Part shown: piece by piece, positions 45,399-54,303 of the stretch
How positions within the stretch are numbered: position 1 is the stretch's first letter
Layout of the letters: each line of letters begins with the position of its first letter
Assembly: GCA_003676145.1 (NCBI GenBank)
Contig: NAUB01000033.1
Coordinates: 1 to 64,000, forward strand
Source: a gamma proteobacterium symbiont of Stewartia floridana
GTDB taxonomy: Bacteria > Pseudomonadota > Gammaproteobacteria > Chromatiales > Chromatiaceae
Direction: 5' to 3'
DNA length: 64,000 nt
The notes under the pieces: generated by a model
Seen by the model: only the letters and a program-made list of their open reading frames with translations
Database searches by the model: none
What the model was told of the DNA's origin: nothing
Made by a program: the position numbers and the translations under genes

Positions 45399-45582
45399 AC
45401 AGCAATCAGGCGCAGGACGTTTCGCCACTGTCTGCCAACATCCGACCTCGTAGACTCCTCGCTCCGTTCAAGCCTGAGCTGATAACCGACAACGAAATCA
45501 AAAGCTAGAGTTCAACCAACCCATTGCGGGCCGATTTCCTTCCAAACAAATTTCTCATAAACCATAAAACCCCTGAACCATT

Positions 45583-46839
45583 ATGAACCTTACCGAATTA
45601 AAGAAAATGCCTGTGCCGGAACTGGCTGAACTCGCTACCAACATGAAAATTGAAGGTATGGCGAGGACACGAAAACAGGATCTGATCTTCGCCATTCTCA
45701 AAGCGCATGCGAAAAAAGGTGAAAGCATCTTCGGTGATGGGGTGTTGGAGATCCTGCAGGATGGTTTCGGTTTTCTCCGCTCGGCTGACAGCTCCTACCT
45801 GGCGGGCCCGGATGATATCTATGTTTCACCGAGTCAGATTCGCCGCTTCAGTCTGCGCACCGGTGACACCATCTCCGGTAAGATCAGACCGCCCAAGGAT
45901 GGAGAGCGCTATTTTGCCTTGCTCAAGGTGGATAAGATCAACTATGACAAACCGGAGAATGCCAAAAGCAAAATCCTGTTTGAGAATTTCACTCCACTGT
46001 TTGCCAATCAACGTTTTCACCTGGAGATCGGTAACGGCAGTACCGAGGATATCACCGCCCGTACCATCGATCTCTGTGCGCCAATTGGTAAAGGCCAGCG
46101 TGGTTTGATCGTATCTCCGCCAAAAGCGGGTAAGACGATGATGCTGCAGAACATTGCCCAATCGATCACTCACAACCATCCTGAGTGCTATGTGATGGTG
46201 CTGCTGATCGACGAGCGTCCTGAGGAGGTCACGGAGATGGCCCGCTCGGTACGGGGTGAAGTGATTTCGAGTACCTTCGATGAACCGGCCACCCGTCACG
46301 TACAGGTTGCCGAGATGGTTATCGAAAAGGCCAAACGACTGGTCGAACACAAACGTGATGTGGTGATTCTGCTCGACTCCATTACCCGTCTGGCCCGCGC
46401 CTACAACACGGTTGTACCCTCTTCGGGTAAGGTGTTGACCGGTGGTGTGGATGCCAATGCCCTGCACAGACCAAAGCGCTTTTTCGGTGCGGCGCGAAAT
46501 GTCGAGGAGGGCGGTTCGCTGACCATTCTGGCTACCGCACTGGTGGATACCGGTTCGCGTATGGACGATGTGATCTACGAGGAGTTCAAAGGTACCGGCA
46601 ATATGGAAGTGCATCTCGATCGTCGGATTGCCGAGAAACGTATCTTCCCTGCCATCAATATCAATCGCTCAGGGACCCGCCGTGAAGAGCTGCTGATGAA
46701 ACCGGATGAACTGCAGAAGATGTGGATCCTGCGTAAAATTCTCCACCCCATGGATGAGCTGGCAGCGATGGAGTTTCTGTTCGACAAACTCAAGGTCAGT
46801 AAGACCAATGATGAGTTCTTCGATGCCATGAAGGGTTGA
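45583..46839 (+). CDS. rho: Transcription termination factor Rho
   Basis: Rho is the hexameric RNA helicase that ends factor-dependent transcription. The 418-residue length is near E. coli's 419. Domains: an N-terminal helical SAP-like part ([18 protein letters not shown]), the RNA-binding cold-shock-like domain ([20 protein letters not shown] at about 61-80), and the RecA ATPase with Walker A SPPKAGKT (178-185) and Walker [17 protein letters not shown]. The Q-loop/R-loop [10 protein letters not shown] is intact. Autoregulated in other species; not tested here. An inverted 'TTTGCG' repeat pair follows. Confidence 0.98.
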   Translation: MNLTELKKMPVPELAELATNMKIEGMARTRKQDLIFAILKAHAKKGESIFGDGVLEILQDGFGFLRSADSSYLAGPDDIYVSPSQIRRFSLRTGDTISGKIRPPKDGERYFALLKVDKINYDKPENAKSKILFENFTPLFANQRFHLEIGNGSTEDITARTIDLCAPIGKGQRGLIVSPPKAGKTMMLQNIAQSITHNHPECYVMVLLIDERPEEVTEMARSVRGEVISSTFDEPATRHVQVAEMVIEKAKRLVEHKRDVVILLDSITRLARAYNTVVPSSGKVLTGGVDANALHRPKRFFGAARNVEEGGSLTILATALVDTGSRMDDVIYEEFKGTGNMEVHLDRRIAEKRIFPAININRSGTRREELLMKPDELQKMWILRKILHPMDELAAMEFLFDKLKVSKTNDEFFDAMKG

Positions 46840-46873
46840 TGCCGGCCCACACAGACAGGGTTTAAAGATTGAA

Positions 46874-46904
46874 AAGTCCGCAAATGAACGCGAATGAACG
46901 CAAA
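46874..46904 (-). repeat. 31-base 'TTTGCG' repeat, copy 3 (inverted)
   Basis: On the minus strand this matches the 261-291 unit with one or two differences (AAGTCCGCAAATGAACGCG on the plus strand). It is 35 bases past the rho stop and forms an inverted pair with 47004-47033. Confidence 0.85.
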
Positions 46905-47003
46905 GATTTGTCAGGGCTTGATTCAGTCTATCAGCGAGTCCACCTCACTCCCGAGTAAGACTTGACTGCTGCCAACCCGCAGTTGGCTCTCCGACTGTTT
47001 TTA

Positions 47004-47033
47004 TTTGCGTTGTTTGCGTTCATTTGCGGACTT
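47004..47033 (+). repeat. 'TTTGCG' repeat, copy 4
   Basis: TTTGCGTTGTTTGCGTTC followed by ATTTGCGGACTT, a close variant of the 31-base unit. Together with 46874-46904 it could form a long stem over a ~99-base loop. Confidence 0.85.
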
Positions 47034-47145
47034 CTTTTGTTTTCCCATCTGCCGGTTTCCTAGCTCGACTATACTGAAGAGAGGGTGTGGCTAAGCTGCG
47101 GGCAGTCGGTTACAGTTGAACTTTCCACACTGATTCAACCAAACA

Positions 47146-47820
47146 ATGAAAGCCATGATTCTGGCCGCAGGGCGTGGAGAGCGGATGCGGCCGCTGACGG
47201 ACTCCATTCCGAAACCACTGCTCCCTGTCGCGGGCAAGCCACTCATCGTTCACCATATCGAAAGGCTGGCGAAAGCCGGCTATCGGGAGATTATCATCAA
47301 TCATGCCCATCTGGGAGAGATGATCGAAGAGCGGTTGGGCCAGGGGGATCAATGGGGGGTTGCTATCGACTATTCGGCTGAAAGCCAGGCACTTGAGACG
47401 GGTGGCGGCATCTTTAATGCCTTACCCCTGTTGGGTGATTCTCCATTCCTGGTGGTGAATGGGGATATCTGGTGTGATGTGGAGCTTGCGCAACTCACAC
47501 TTGCGCCTGAGGATCTGGCCCATCTGGTGTTGGTAGCCAATCCAGTGCATAACCCGCAAGGTGACTTTTATCTGCAGGATAAGCGTCTCTCCGAGCGGGC
47601 TGGAGAGAAGTTAACCTTCAGTGGGATCGGTGTCTATGATCCTCAACTGTTTAGCGATTGTCGCGCCGGGGCATTTCCTTTGGCGCCGCTGATTCGCAGG
47701 GCGATCAGCCTGGGTAAAGTCTCCGGTGAACGCCATGCAGGGGAGTGGATCGATGTGGGCACCCCGCAGCGACTTGAAAAACTTGAGCAGAAACTCGACT
47801 CTTTGAGTAACCGTATCTAA
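47146..47820 (+). CDS. murU: N-acetylmuramate-1-phosphate uridylyltransferase MurU
   Basis: MurU makes UDP-MurNAc from MurNAc-1-phosphate and UTP, bypassing de novo synthesis in cell-wall recycling. The 224-residue nucleotidyltransferase has the N-terminal motif ILAAGRGERMRPLTDSIPKP (about 5-24), the PLLPVAGKP continuation, and the metal-binding NGDIW. The C-terminal WIDVGTPQRLE is characteristic. Its substrate would come from AmgK at 9705, which in Pseudomonas is its operon partner. The next gene follows after 17 bases. Confidence 0.93.
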   Translation: MKAMILAAGRGERMRPLTDSIPKPLLPVAGKPLIVHHIERLAKAGYREIIINHAHLGEMIEERLGQGDQWGVAIDYSAESQALETGGGIFNALPLLGDSPFLVVNGDIWCDVELAQLTLAPEDLAHLVLVANPVHNPQGDFYLQDKRLSERAGEKLTFSGIGVYDPQLFSDCRAGAFPLAPLIRRAISLGKVSGERHAGEWIDVGTPQRLEKLEQKLDSLSNRI

Positions 47821-47837
47821 TTTTAAATAGGCACAGC

Positions 47838-49256
47838 ATGGGCCAGGAGATTACCTCCAGTAATTTTACTGAAGCGGATATTGCTGAATTTCAGCGACGC
47901 TTGATTGTGGAAACCAGGCTACTTGAAAGCTGGTTCAAAGAGGGGGTTTTCGACAGCCACGGAGATCTGGGCGGATTGGAGCTGGAAGCCTGCATTCTCA
48001 ATCAGGCGGGTGAACCTGCCCCGCTGAATCAGCAACTGCTGGCTGGCCTGGATGATCAGTTCGTCGTGCCCGAACTGGCAACCTTCAATGTAGAGATCAA
48101 TACCACCCCTCGCAGGTTGCAGGCCGATGCAATCGACCGGATGTTTGAGGAGTTGCAGGGTATCTGGCGTGAATGCAACGCACAGGCCGAAACTCTCTCT
48201 GCAAGAATGGGGATGGTGGGTATTCTGCCCAGTCTGCGACAAGCCGACCTCAGTCTTGAAAACATGTCCCCGCTGAACCGCTATCGGGCACTCAACGATC
48301 AGGTTTTCAAATTGCGCCGGGGGCAGCCGGTGGAGTTGCATATCGATGGTCGCGAGACGCTTGATCTCTGCCATGATGACGTGATGCTGGAATCCGCCGC
48401 CACCTCTTTTCAGATTCACCTGCAGGTGGCGGCGAACCAGGCGGCAAAACTCTACAATCTGTCAAAGATCGTATCGGCACCGATGGTCGCCTTGAGCGCA
48501 AACTCACCCTACCTGTTTGGCAGAAGCCTGTGGGACGAGACCAGGATTCCACTGTTCGAGCAATCCATCTCGGTGGGCGCATCTGATTTGACCAAGCGGG
48601 TGAGCTTTGGCATTCGCTATCTCTATCAATCGATGATGGAGAATTTCAGTGCCAATCTTCAGCGCTATCCGCTATTACTGCCCAGACTGATGGACGAGCC
48701 GGTGGAGCGGTTGGCCCATCTGCGCCTGCACAATGGCACCATCTGGCGCTGGAACCGCCCCCTGATCGGTTTCAACGAACAACAGCAACCCCATCTGCGG
48801 ATTGAACATCGGGTGGTGCCGGCGGGTCCAACTCTACCCGACATGATTGCCAATGCGGCTTTCTATTTTGGTCTGGTTACCGGGCTGGCAGAGCAGTATC
48901 CGCAGCCGGAGCGTGAAATGGGTTTCATCAGAGCGCGCAGTAACTTCTACCAGGCGGCCCGCTTCGGTTTGCAGTCGCAGCTCTATTGGTTTGGTTGGCA
49001 GAGTGTTCCCGCTGACCGGTTGATTGGGGAGCAGTTGCTGCCAATTGCCAAGAGAGGGCTGCTCTCTCTGGCTATCGATCCCGTGTCGGTGGAGCATTGG
49101 CTGGGTATCGTCGAGGCACGGGTCAAACGGGGTATCAATGGGGCTGGCTGGCAAAAGCAGTGGGTAGCCAACTATGGTTTGGATATGCAGGGTTTGACCC
49201 TGGCTTACCTGGAACGGCAGGAGAGTGGTAAACCGGTTCATGAGTGGAGTGTTTAA
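47838..49256 (+). CDS. GCS2-type glutamate-cysteine ligase-like protein
   Basis: A 472-residue carboxylate-amine ligase-like protein. The segment GLELEACILNQAGEP (about 45-59) and ELATFNVEINTTPRRLQ (about 74-90) match the glutamate-binding start of the GCS2/YbdK superfamily. FQIHLQVAANQAAKLYNLSK and ANSPYLFGRSLWDETR fit the middle of that fold. It differs from E. coli GshA, and glutathione synthesis is not proven: relatives join glutamate-like acids to various amines. It sits 17 bases after murU and just before a zinc deacylase-like gene, so the two may act on the same metabolite. Confidence 0.75.
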   Translation: MGQEITSSNFTEADIAEFQRRLIVETRLLESWFKEGVFDSHGDLGGLELEACILNQAGEPAPLNQQLLAGLDDQFVVPELATFNVEINTTPRRLQADAIDRMFEELQGIWRECNAQAETLSARMGMVGILPSLRQADLSLENMSPLNRYRALNDQVFKLRRGQPVELHIDGRETLDLCHDDVMLESAATSFQIHLQVAANQAAKLYNLSKIVSAPMVALSANSPYLFGRSLWDETRIPLFEQSISVGASDLTKRVSFGIRYLYQSMMENFSANLQRYPLLLPRLMDEPVERLAHLRLHNGTIWRWNRPLIGFNEQQQPHLRIEHRVVPAGPTLPDMIANAAFYFGLVTGLAEQYPQPEREMGFIRARSNFYQAARFGLQSQLYWFGWQSVPADRLIGEQLLPIAKRGLLSLAIDPVSVEHWLGIVEARVKRGINGAGWQKQWVANYGLDMQGLTLAYLERQESGKPVHEWSV

Positions 49257-49279
49257 ATGTTATCGCTGCTGTGGAAATC

Positions 49280-50302
49280 ATGTTAACCCAATACGACCAT
49301 ATTCCTGACGGGCTGCTCACGCTGGAAGCCGATCAGCTGATCGGTCAGTTGCCAGGACCCAGCTTGATACACCTTCCCGGTCGCAAACCGCAGCCACTGT
49401 TCGTTTCTGTCTTGATGCATGGTAACGAGCAGGTCGGGTGGGAGGCGATTCGCCAGCTGCTGCAGCGCTATCAGGGCGGCAAGGAGCTGCCCCGTTCATT
49501 GAGTCTGTTTATCGGCAATGTCGCCGCAGCGGCAGAACATAAACGGCTGTTGCCCGGACAGCCGGACTACAATCGGGTCTGGCCAGGTTGCCAGGCCGCG
49601 GAAACCGCCGAGCGGCGGATGATGGCCCAGGTGGTCGACTTGATGCGCGAGCGAAAGCCGTTTGCCAGTGTCGATGTGCATAACAATACCGGTCTGAACC
49701 CGCACTACGCCTGCGTCAACAAACTGGACAGCGCTTTTCTCCATCTGGCGCTGCTGTTCTCCCGTACCGTGGTCTATTTTCTCAGGCCCAAGGGGGTGCA
49801 GTCGATGGCGTTCGCGGAGCTCTGCCCGTCGGTGACTCTGGAGTGCGGTAAGGTGGGCAGCGCCCATGGGGTCGAGCATGCCCTGGAGTATCTCGAGGCC
49901 TGCCTGCACCTGGCCGAGCATCCTCAACACCCGGTGGCCCATCAGGATATCGATCTGTTCCATACTGTGGCGCAGGTCAAGGTGGCCGGGAATACCCGAT
50001 TCGGATTTGCTCCGGGTGAGAGTGAACTGGTGTTTGATCCCGATCTGGATCACATGAACTTTCGCGAGTTGCCTGCCGGTACCCTGTTCGGTTGGGTCAA
50101 TGGTCGGGGTATCGAAGCGCTGGATGTCAGGGATGAGCAGGGTGCTGAAGTGGCCAGGGACTATTTTCAGATCGAAGATGGCCAGCTCTGTCTGAATCGA
50201 TCGGTGATGCCTTCGATGCTGACCAAGAATCTGGAGGTGATCCAACAGGATTGCCTCTGTTATCTGATGGAGCGCTATACCGCCCACCTGGATGATCAGT
50301 GA
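49280..50302 (+). CDS. Succinylglutamate desuccinylase/aspartoacylase-like zinc hydrolase
   Basis: An M14-like amidohydrolase of 340 residues from the ATG at 49280; starting at 49244 would overlap the upstream stop. Likely zinc ligands: His and Glu in VLMHGNEQVGWEA (about 45-57) and His in SVDVHNNTGLNPHYA (about 130-144). The general base Glu is in SVTLECGKVG (about 185-194). RVWPG after the first zinc motif fits the AstE/ASPA family. It should cut an acyl group from an N-acyl amino acid or related amide; the substrate is unknown. Operon with the GCS2-like gene is likely; it is convergent with the ydcF-like gene. Confidence 0.82.
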   Translation: MLTQYDHIPDGLLTLEADQLIGQLPGPSLIHLPGRKPQPLFVSVLMHGNEQVGWEAIRQLLQRYQGGKELPRSLSLFIGNVAAAAEHKRLLPGQPDYNRVWPGCQAAETAERRMMAQVVDLMRERKPFASVDVHNNTGLNPHYACVNKLDSAFLHLALLFSRTVVYFLRPKGVQSMAFAELCPSVTLECGKVGSAHGVEHALEYLEACLHLAEHPQHPVAHQDIDLFHTVAQVKVAGNTRFGFAPGESELVFDPDLDHMNFRELPAGTLFGWVNGRGIEALDVRDEQGAEVARDYFQIEDGQLCLNRSVMPSMLTKNLEVIQQDCLCYLMERYTAHLDDQ

Positions 50303-50320
50303 GCGCAGAGTTCCCTGGGG

Positions 50321-51076
50321 CTATTTCAGGGAGTACCAAAAACGGCCAAGCAACTCATGCAGCCCAAAGGAGATATTCATCACCGCGCTGGCGCTGGGGA
50401 TGAGCCGTTCGTGCAGTGGTCGTGTGGCACTCTGATGGTATTCGAAATTGGTCGGAGCCGCGATGGCATCGACCCCATGACGCTGCAAGGCATAGAGCGC
50501 TCTGGCCATATGGGCCGCATCGGTGACCAGGATCACTCGCTCAATCGCCAGACCGTCGAGCAGTCTGGCCACATAGCGGGCATTCTCCCAGGTGTTTTTA
50601 CTGCGTTTCTCCAGGTGCTGGACAGAGAGGCCAAAATCCTGTTTTAACACCTGTTCGGCAATCACCGCTTCCGCAACCCCTGTTCCATCCGGTTTGCCGC
50701 CGCTGGGAATCACCGGCAGACCGGTTTGGCGTGCGATCCTGGCGGCATATCTGAGTCGGCTCAGATGGCGCATGCTGGCCGTATCCGAGGCATACTCCGG
50801 AGCCTCACGATAGCGTCCGGCTCCGAGAACCACGATCGCCGAAGCCTGGCTTTCAGAGAGTTGCTGCCTGCTCAGGGGAGGGTATTTTTGCAGATGGCTG
50901 AACAACAGCTCAGCGGTAACCGGCAGACTCAACAACAGTTGCAGCAGTAGGGCGAAAACAACCAGTTTCCTGCCAAAGGCCGACCACCACAGGAGCAGCC
51001 CGATCAGTGCCAGCAGCAGAGTGCCGGAAGGGGGGAGAATCAGACTTCCGATCAGTTGTGTATCGATGCCGTCCAT
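50321..51076 (-). CDS. YdcF/ElyC-type DUF218 envelope protein
   Basis: A 251-residue membrane protein with two N-terminal hydrophobic segments (LIGSLILPPSGTLLLALIGL and LVVFALLLQLLLSLPVTAEL), then a DUF218 domain (about 85-230: AIVVLGAGRYREAPEYAS, TGLPVIPSGGKPDG, EKRSKNTWENARYV, VILVTDAAHMARAL). ElyC in E. coli affects peptidoglycan and enterobacterial common antigen. It lies 15 bases after lipA, at the end of the minus-strand block; a cell-wall lipid-carrier role is plausible but inferred. Confidence 0.88.
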   Translation of the reverse strand: MDGIDTQLIGSLILPPSGTLLLALIGLLLWWSAFGRKLVVFALLLQLLLSLPVTAELLFSHLQKYPPLSRQQLSESQASAIVVLGAGRYREAPEYASDTASMRHLSRLRYAARIARQTGLPVIPSGGKPDGTGVAEAVIAEQVLKQDFGLSVQHLEKRSKNTWENARYVARLLDGLAIERVILVTDAAHMARALYALQRHGVDAIAAPTNFEYHQSATRPLHERLIPSASAVMNISFGLHELLGRFWYSLK

Positions 51077-51091
51077 CTGCGATCCACCCGG

Positions 51092-52078
51092 TCAGTTGCT
51101 GAGTTCGGATTCCAGTAACGGATTGGCCTGCAGGTCGGCATGGTAAGATGATCTTACCATCGGCCCGCTGGCAACACTGGTAAATCCCATTGCTTCAGCC
51201 TGCTTGGCCAGATCGTCGAACTCTTCAGGGGTGACGAATCGATCCACCGGCAGATGGTCATGGCTGGGCTGCAGGTACTGACCAAGGGTCAGCATTTCGC
51301 AGTCGTGATCACGCAGGTCCTGCATGACGGCGAGAATTTCCTCCTTGCGTTCACCCAGTCCCAGCATCAGGCCCGATTTGGTGGGCACCCCAGTTTGCTG
51401 CTGTTTGAACCTTTTCAGCAGTTCCAGTGAGCCCTGATAGTCGGCACCTGGACGAGCCTGGCGATAGAGTCTTGGAACGGTTTCAAGATTGTGGTTGAAG
51501 ACATCCGGTGGGAACTCCATGAGCGGTGTCAGCGCCTGCTCAACCCGACCACGGAAATCGGGCACCAGCAGCTCGACGCTGGTTTTCGGCATCTTCTGCC
51601 GGATCGCTGCGACGCATTGGGCAAAGTGGTTACCGCCACCATCCCGCAGGTCGTCACGATCCACTGAGGTGATCACTACATATTTCAGCGCCATCGAGGC
51701 GATGGCATCGGCCAGATGTTCCGGTTCCCGGGGGTCCAGCGGCTGAGGTTTGCCGTGGGCAACATCGCAGAAGGGGCAGCGCCGGGTGCAGATATCTCCC
51801 ATGATCATGAAAGTGGCCGTGCCGTGTTGAAAACACTCGCCAAGATTCGGGCAGGCGGCCTCCTCGCAGACCGAGCTCAACCCCTTGTCGCGCAGGATCC
51901 GGCGGATACGACTGACCTCTTTGCCCAAAGGGGCCTTGGCGCGAATCCATTTGGGCTTTCTCAGGGGGGCCTGGTCCGATTCCACCTTCACCGGGATGCG
52001 GGAAAGTTTCGACTTGCCCCGCTGATGGCTCTCAGGTTTGGTTCGCGAAGGTGGCAGGAGGTCTTTATTGCTACTCAT
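51092..52078 (-). CDS. lipA: Lipoyl synthase LipA
   Basis: LipA is a radical-SAM enzyme that inserts two sulfurs into octanoyl groups on E2 and GcvH proteins. The 328-residue protein has the auxiliary cluster cysteines Cys71, Cys76 and Cys82 ([12 protein letters not shown]) and the radical-SAM CX3CX2C at Cys97, Cys101 and Cys104 (CTRRCPFC). The C-terminal RSSYHAD supplies the usual Ser ligand. It directly follows lipB. GcvH of this window is a predicted target. Confidence 0.98.
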   Translation of the reverse strand: MSSNKDLLPPSRTKPESHQRGKSKLSRIPVKVESDQAPLRKPKWIRAKAPLGKEVSRIRRILRDKGLSSVCEEAACPNLGECFQHGTATFMIMGDICTRRCPFCDVAHGKPQPLDPREPEHLADAIASMALKYVVITSVDRDDLRDGGGNHFAQCVAAIRQKMPKTSVELLVPDFRGRVEQALTPLMEFPPDVFNHNLETVPRLYRQARPGADYQGSLELLKRFKQQQTGVPTKSGLMLGLGERKEEILAVMQDLRDHDCEMLTLGQYLQPSHDHLPVDRFVTPEEFDDLAKQAEAMGFTSVASGPMVRSSYHADLQANPLLESELSN

Positions 52079-52082
52079 CTGG

Positions 52083-52724
52083 TTAATCTGCGTCCGGATT
52101 TGTGAAGCTGAGAGTGTAGCCTAAACCTGCCGCCAATTGTTGCGCCAATTCCCGGCCCAGACTGGGTAAATCGGAATCTACCCCGTGCTCAGTCAGCTGA
52201 GTGACTGCCAATCCGGGATAGCCGCAGGGATTGATTCGGCTGAATGGCTCCAGGTCCATGTCGATGTTCAGACTGAGGCCGTGATAGCTGCAGCCTTTGC
52301 GCACCCGAAGACCGAGGGAGGCGACCTTGGCGCCATCGATATAGACCCCAGGGGCATCCTTGCTGGCGTTGGCCTGGATCGCATATCTCGCCAGCAGTCC
52401 GATCACCGCGGACTCCAGTTGGGTTACCAGGCCTCTGACGCCCAGGCGGGCTCTGCGCAGGTCGATCATTGTGTAGGCGATCAGCTGTCCCGGACCATGG
52501 TAGGTGACCTGGCCACCCCGGTCGCTGTTGACGATCGGGATTTCGCCTGGCTTGAGGATATGTTCCGGCTTACCAGCCTGCCCCAGGGTGAAGACCGCCG
52601 GATGCTGCAATAACCAAAGCTGGTCAGGCGTGCTGGGGGTGCGCTTGTCGGTGAACGCCTGCATCGCACGCCAGCTGTCGCCATAGGGCTGCAGGCCCAG
52701 CTCTGTTACTTCCAGTAGGGGCAC
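52083..52724 (-). CDS. lipB: Octanoyl-ACP:protein transferase LipB
   Basis: LipB moves the octanoyl group from ACP to the lipoyl lysine of target proteins. The 213-residue protein contains [16 protein letters not shown] (about 69-84), the catalytic Lys133 in [11 protein letters not shown] and Cys167 in INPCGYPGL. It starts at a GTG 3 bases after the ybeD stop. The ybeD-lipB-lipA order equals that of E. coli. Confidence 0.97.
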   Translation of the reverse strand: MPLLEVTELGLQPYGDSWRAMQAFTDKRTPSTPDQLWLLQHPAVFTLGQAGKPEHILKPGEIPIVNSDRGGQVTYHGPGQLIAYTMIDLRRARLGVRGLVTQLESAVIGLLARYAIQANASKDAPGVYIDGAKVASLGLRVRKGCSYHGLSLNIDMDLEPFSRINPCGYPGLAVTQLTEHGVDSDLPSLGRELAQQLAAGLGYTLSFTNPDAD

Positions 52725-52727
52725 GGT

Positions 52728-52994
52728 TCAGAGCGCCATGACAACTTTTTCATGGGCACTGAGATCGAGGTAGATGGCATCCAGCTGCGCCTTGCTCTCG
52801 GCACGCAGGGTCACGGTCACCGAGACCCACTTGCCACCTTTGCTGCTGCGGCTGTTGACTGCCGTTTCACTGATACCCGGAGCATGACGACTGATCAGTT
52901 CAACCACCATCGCCTCGAATCCAGGCTCAGCCTTTCCCATCACCTTGATTGGGAAGTCACAGGGAAACTTCAGTAGTGTCTCTTCTTCGTCCAC
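52728..52994 (-). CDS. ybeD: DUF493 family protein YbeD
   Basis: A small alpha/beta protein of 88 residues with the DUF493 pattern FPCDFPIKVMGKAEPGFEA and WVSVTVTLRAESKAQLDAIY, similar to ACT-fold regulators. It starts at a GTG with GGAG seven bases upstream. Function uncertain; in many genomes it lies between dacA/dacC and lipB as here, and may link lipoate synthesis to regulation. Confidence 0.93.
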   Translation of the reverse strand: MDEEETLLKFPCDFPIKVMGKAEPGFEAMVVELISRHAPGISETAVNSRSSKGGKWVSVTVTLRAESKAQLDAIYLDLSAHEKVVMAL

Positions 52995-52998
52995 GGTG

Positions 52999-54147
52999 TC
53001 ACTCCAGCCAGAGCAGGGCGCTGTCCTTGATCTGCTGCCATAGATTGCCTTCAGCGATACCCTTCAAAGAGACCAGCGTGGCAGAGCTGACCGGTTCCCC
53101 ATTCAGCGTCACTGTCACCTTGCCGAGGGGCTGGCCTTCGGCAACCGGGGCCATGATTTTTGGGTCGATCTCCAGGCTGGCGTCGAGGTTTTTATATTGA
53201 TGACGGGGAATGGTTACATTCAGGTCCTGGTTCAGTCCCAGGGGGAGCTTCTCCCGCTCGCCTTTCCAGATCCTTACCCGATTGAGGGTTTCACCCGCGC
53301 TATACAACTGATGGGTTTCAAAAAAACGGAAACCGTAGTTCAGCAGGCTCTGGCTCGCCTGGGCTCTGGCCTCTTCGCCTTTGGTGCCCATCACCACAGA
53401 GACCAGACGCATGTTCTCCTTCAGGGCGGAGGCTACCAGACAGTATCCGGCACCTTCGGTGTGCCCGGTTTTCATACCATCCACACTGTTGTCGCGCCAT
53501 AGCAGCTTGTTTCGATTGTGTTGTTCGATATTGTTAAAAAGAAAGGATTTCTCTTTGTACCAGGGATAGTATTCCGGAAATTCGCCGATCGTCGCAATCG
53601 CCACTTTGGCTATATCCGCCGGGGTCGTGTAGTGGTTTTCGTGGGGCAGTCCGGTGGAGTTGACGAAATTGGTCATGGTCATGCCGAGACGGGTCGCATG
53701 GGTGTTCATCAGCTCGGCGAAAGTCCCTTCACTGCCGGCAATGTGTTCCGCCAGGGCGACGCAGGCGTCGTTACCCGACTGGATGATCATGCCTTTGATC
53801 AGATCAAGCAGTTTGACCTTCTTGCCGACCTCGATAAACATCCGTGAGCCGGGCGTCCGCCAGGCCTTCTCACTCACCAGGACCTGGTCTTCCAGGGTGA
53901 TGTTGCCCTGCTGCAACTCACGAAACACCGTGTAGGCGGTCATGATCTTCGTCAGACTGGCAGGTTCCAGGCGTTTGTCCGCATCCCGTTCAGCGAGTAT
54001 CTTGCCGCTGTGGAAATCGACCAGCAGATAACCGGTGGCTGAGACCTCCGGAGGTGCCGGCAGGGGTACAGCGGCATTGGCGGAGAGGGTGAAGAGCGCC
54101 AACAGGCAGCTTGCGATGAGAGTGTAGATTCGTTTGGGTTGATGCAT
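52999..54147 (-). CDS. dacC: D-alanyl-D-alanine carboxypeptidase (PBP5/6 family)
   Basis: A low-molecular-mass penicillin-binding protein that trims the terminal D-Ala of peptidoglycan stem peptides. The 382-residue precursor has a signal peptide (about 1-25), and the catalytic motifs Ser64-Leu-Thr-Lys67 (SLTK), Ser124-Gly-Asn (SGN) and Lys226-Thr-Gly (KTG). A C-terminal beta domain and a final amphipathic helix (LWQQIKDSALLWLE) provide peripheral anchoring to the inner membrane. The E. coli paralogue name (dacA or dacC) is not certain. It lies between rlpA and ybeD. Confidence 0.94.
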   Translation of the reverse strand: MHQPKRIYTLIASCLLALFTLSANAAVPLPAPPEVSATGYLLVDFHSGKILAERDADKRLEPASLTKIMTAYTVFRELQQGNITLEDQVLVSEKAWRTPGSRMFIEVGKKVKLLDLIKGMIIQSGNDACVALAEHIAGSEGTFAELMNTHATRLGMTMTNFVNSTGLPHENHYTTPADIAKVAIATIGEFPEYYPWYKEKSFLFNNIEQHNRNKLLWRDNSVDGMKTGHTEGAGYCLVASALKENMRLVSVVMGTKGEEARAQASQSLLNYGFRFFETHQLYSAGETLNRVRIWKGEREKLPLGLNQDLNVTIPRHQYKNLDASLEIDPKIMAPVAEGQPLGKVTVTLNGEPVSSATLVSLKGIAEGNLWQQIKDSALLWLE

Positions 54148-54303
54148 GGGTATGGATAATTCTGTCGATGATTACGGTCTATTGTATTGAACTTGGATTG
54201 AGTTGCCTATTGCCGGATCTGTTCAGAGTTCAGTGGAGATCAGACCTTGGCAGCTGCCACACAGGAGAATTTACCGGCTGATCGGTGGGGTTGGAGCCAG
54301 CGC

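Larger units (their letters stand above)
46840..47145. other. Repeat-bearing spacer between rho and murU
   Basis: 306 bases with no gene. They contain two inverted 'TTTGCG' repeats (46874-46904 and 47004-47033). A possible murU promoter lies after 47040; no consensus pair is clear. Confidence 0.6.
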
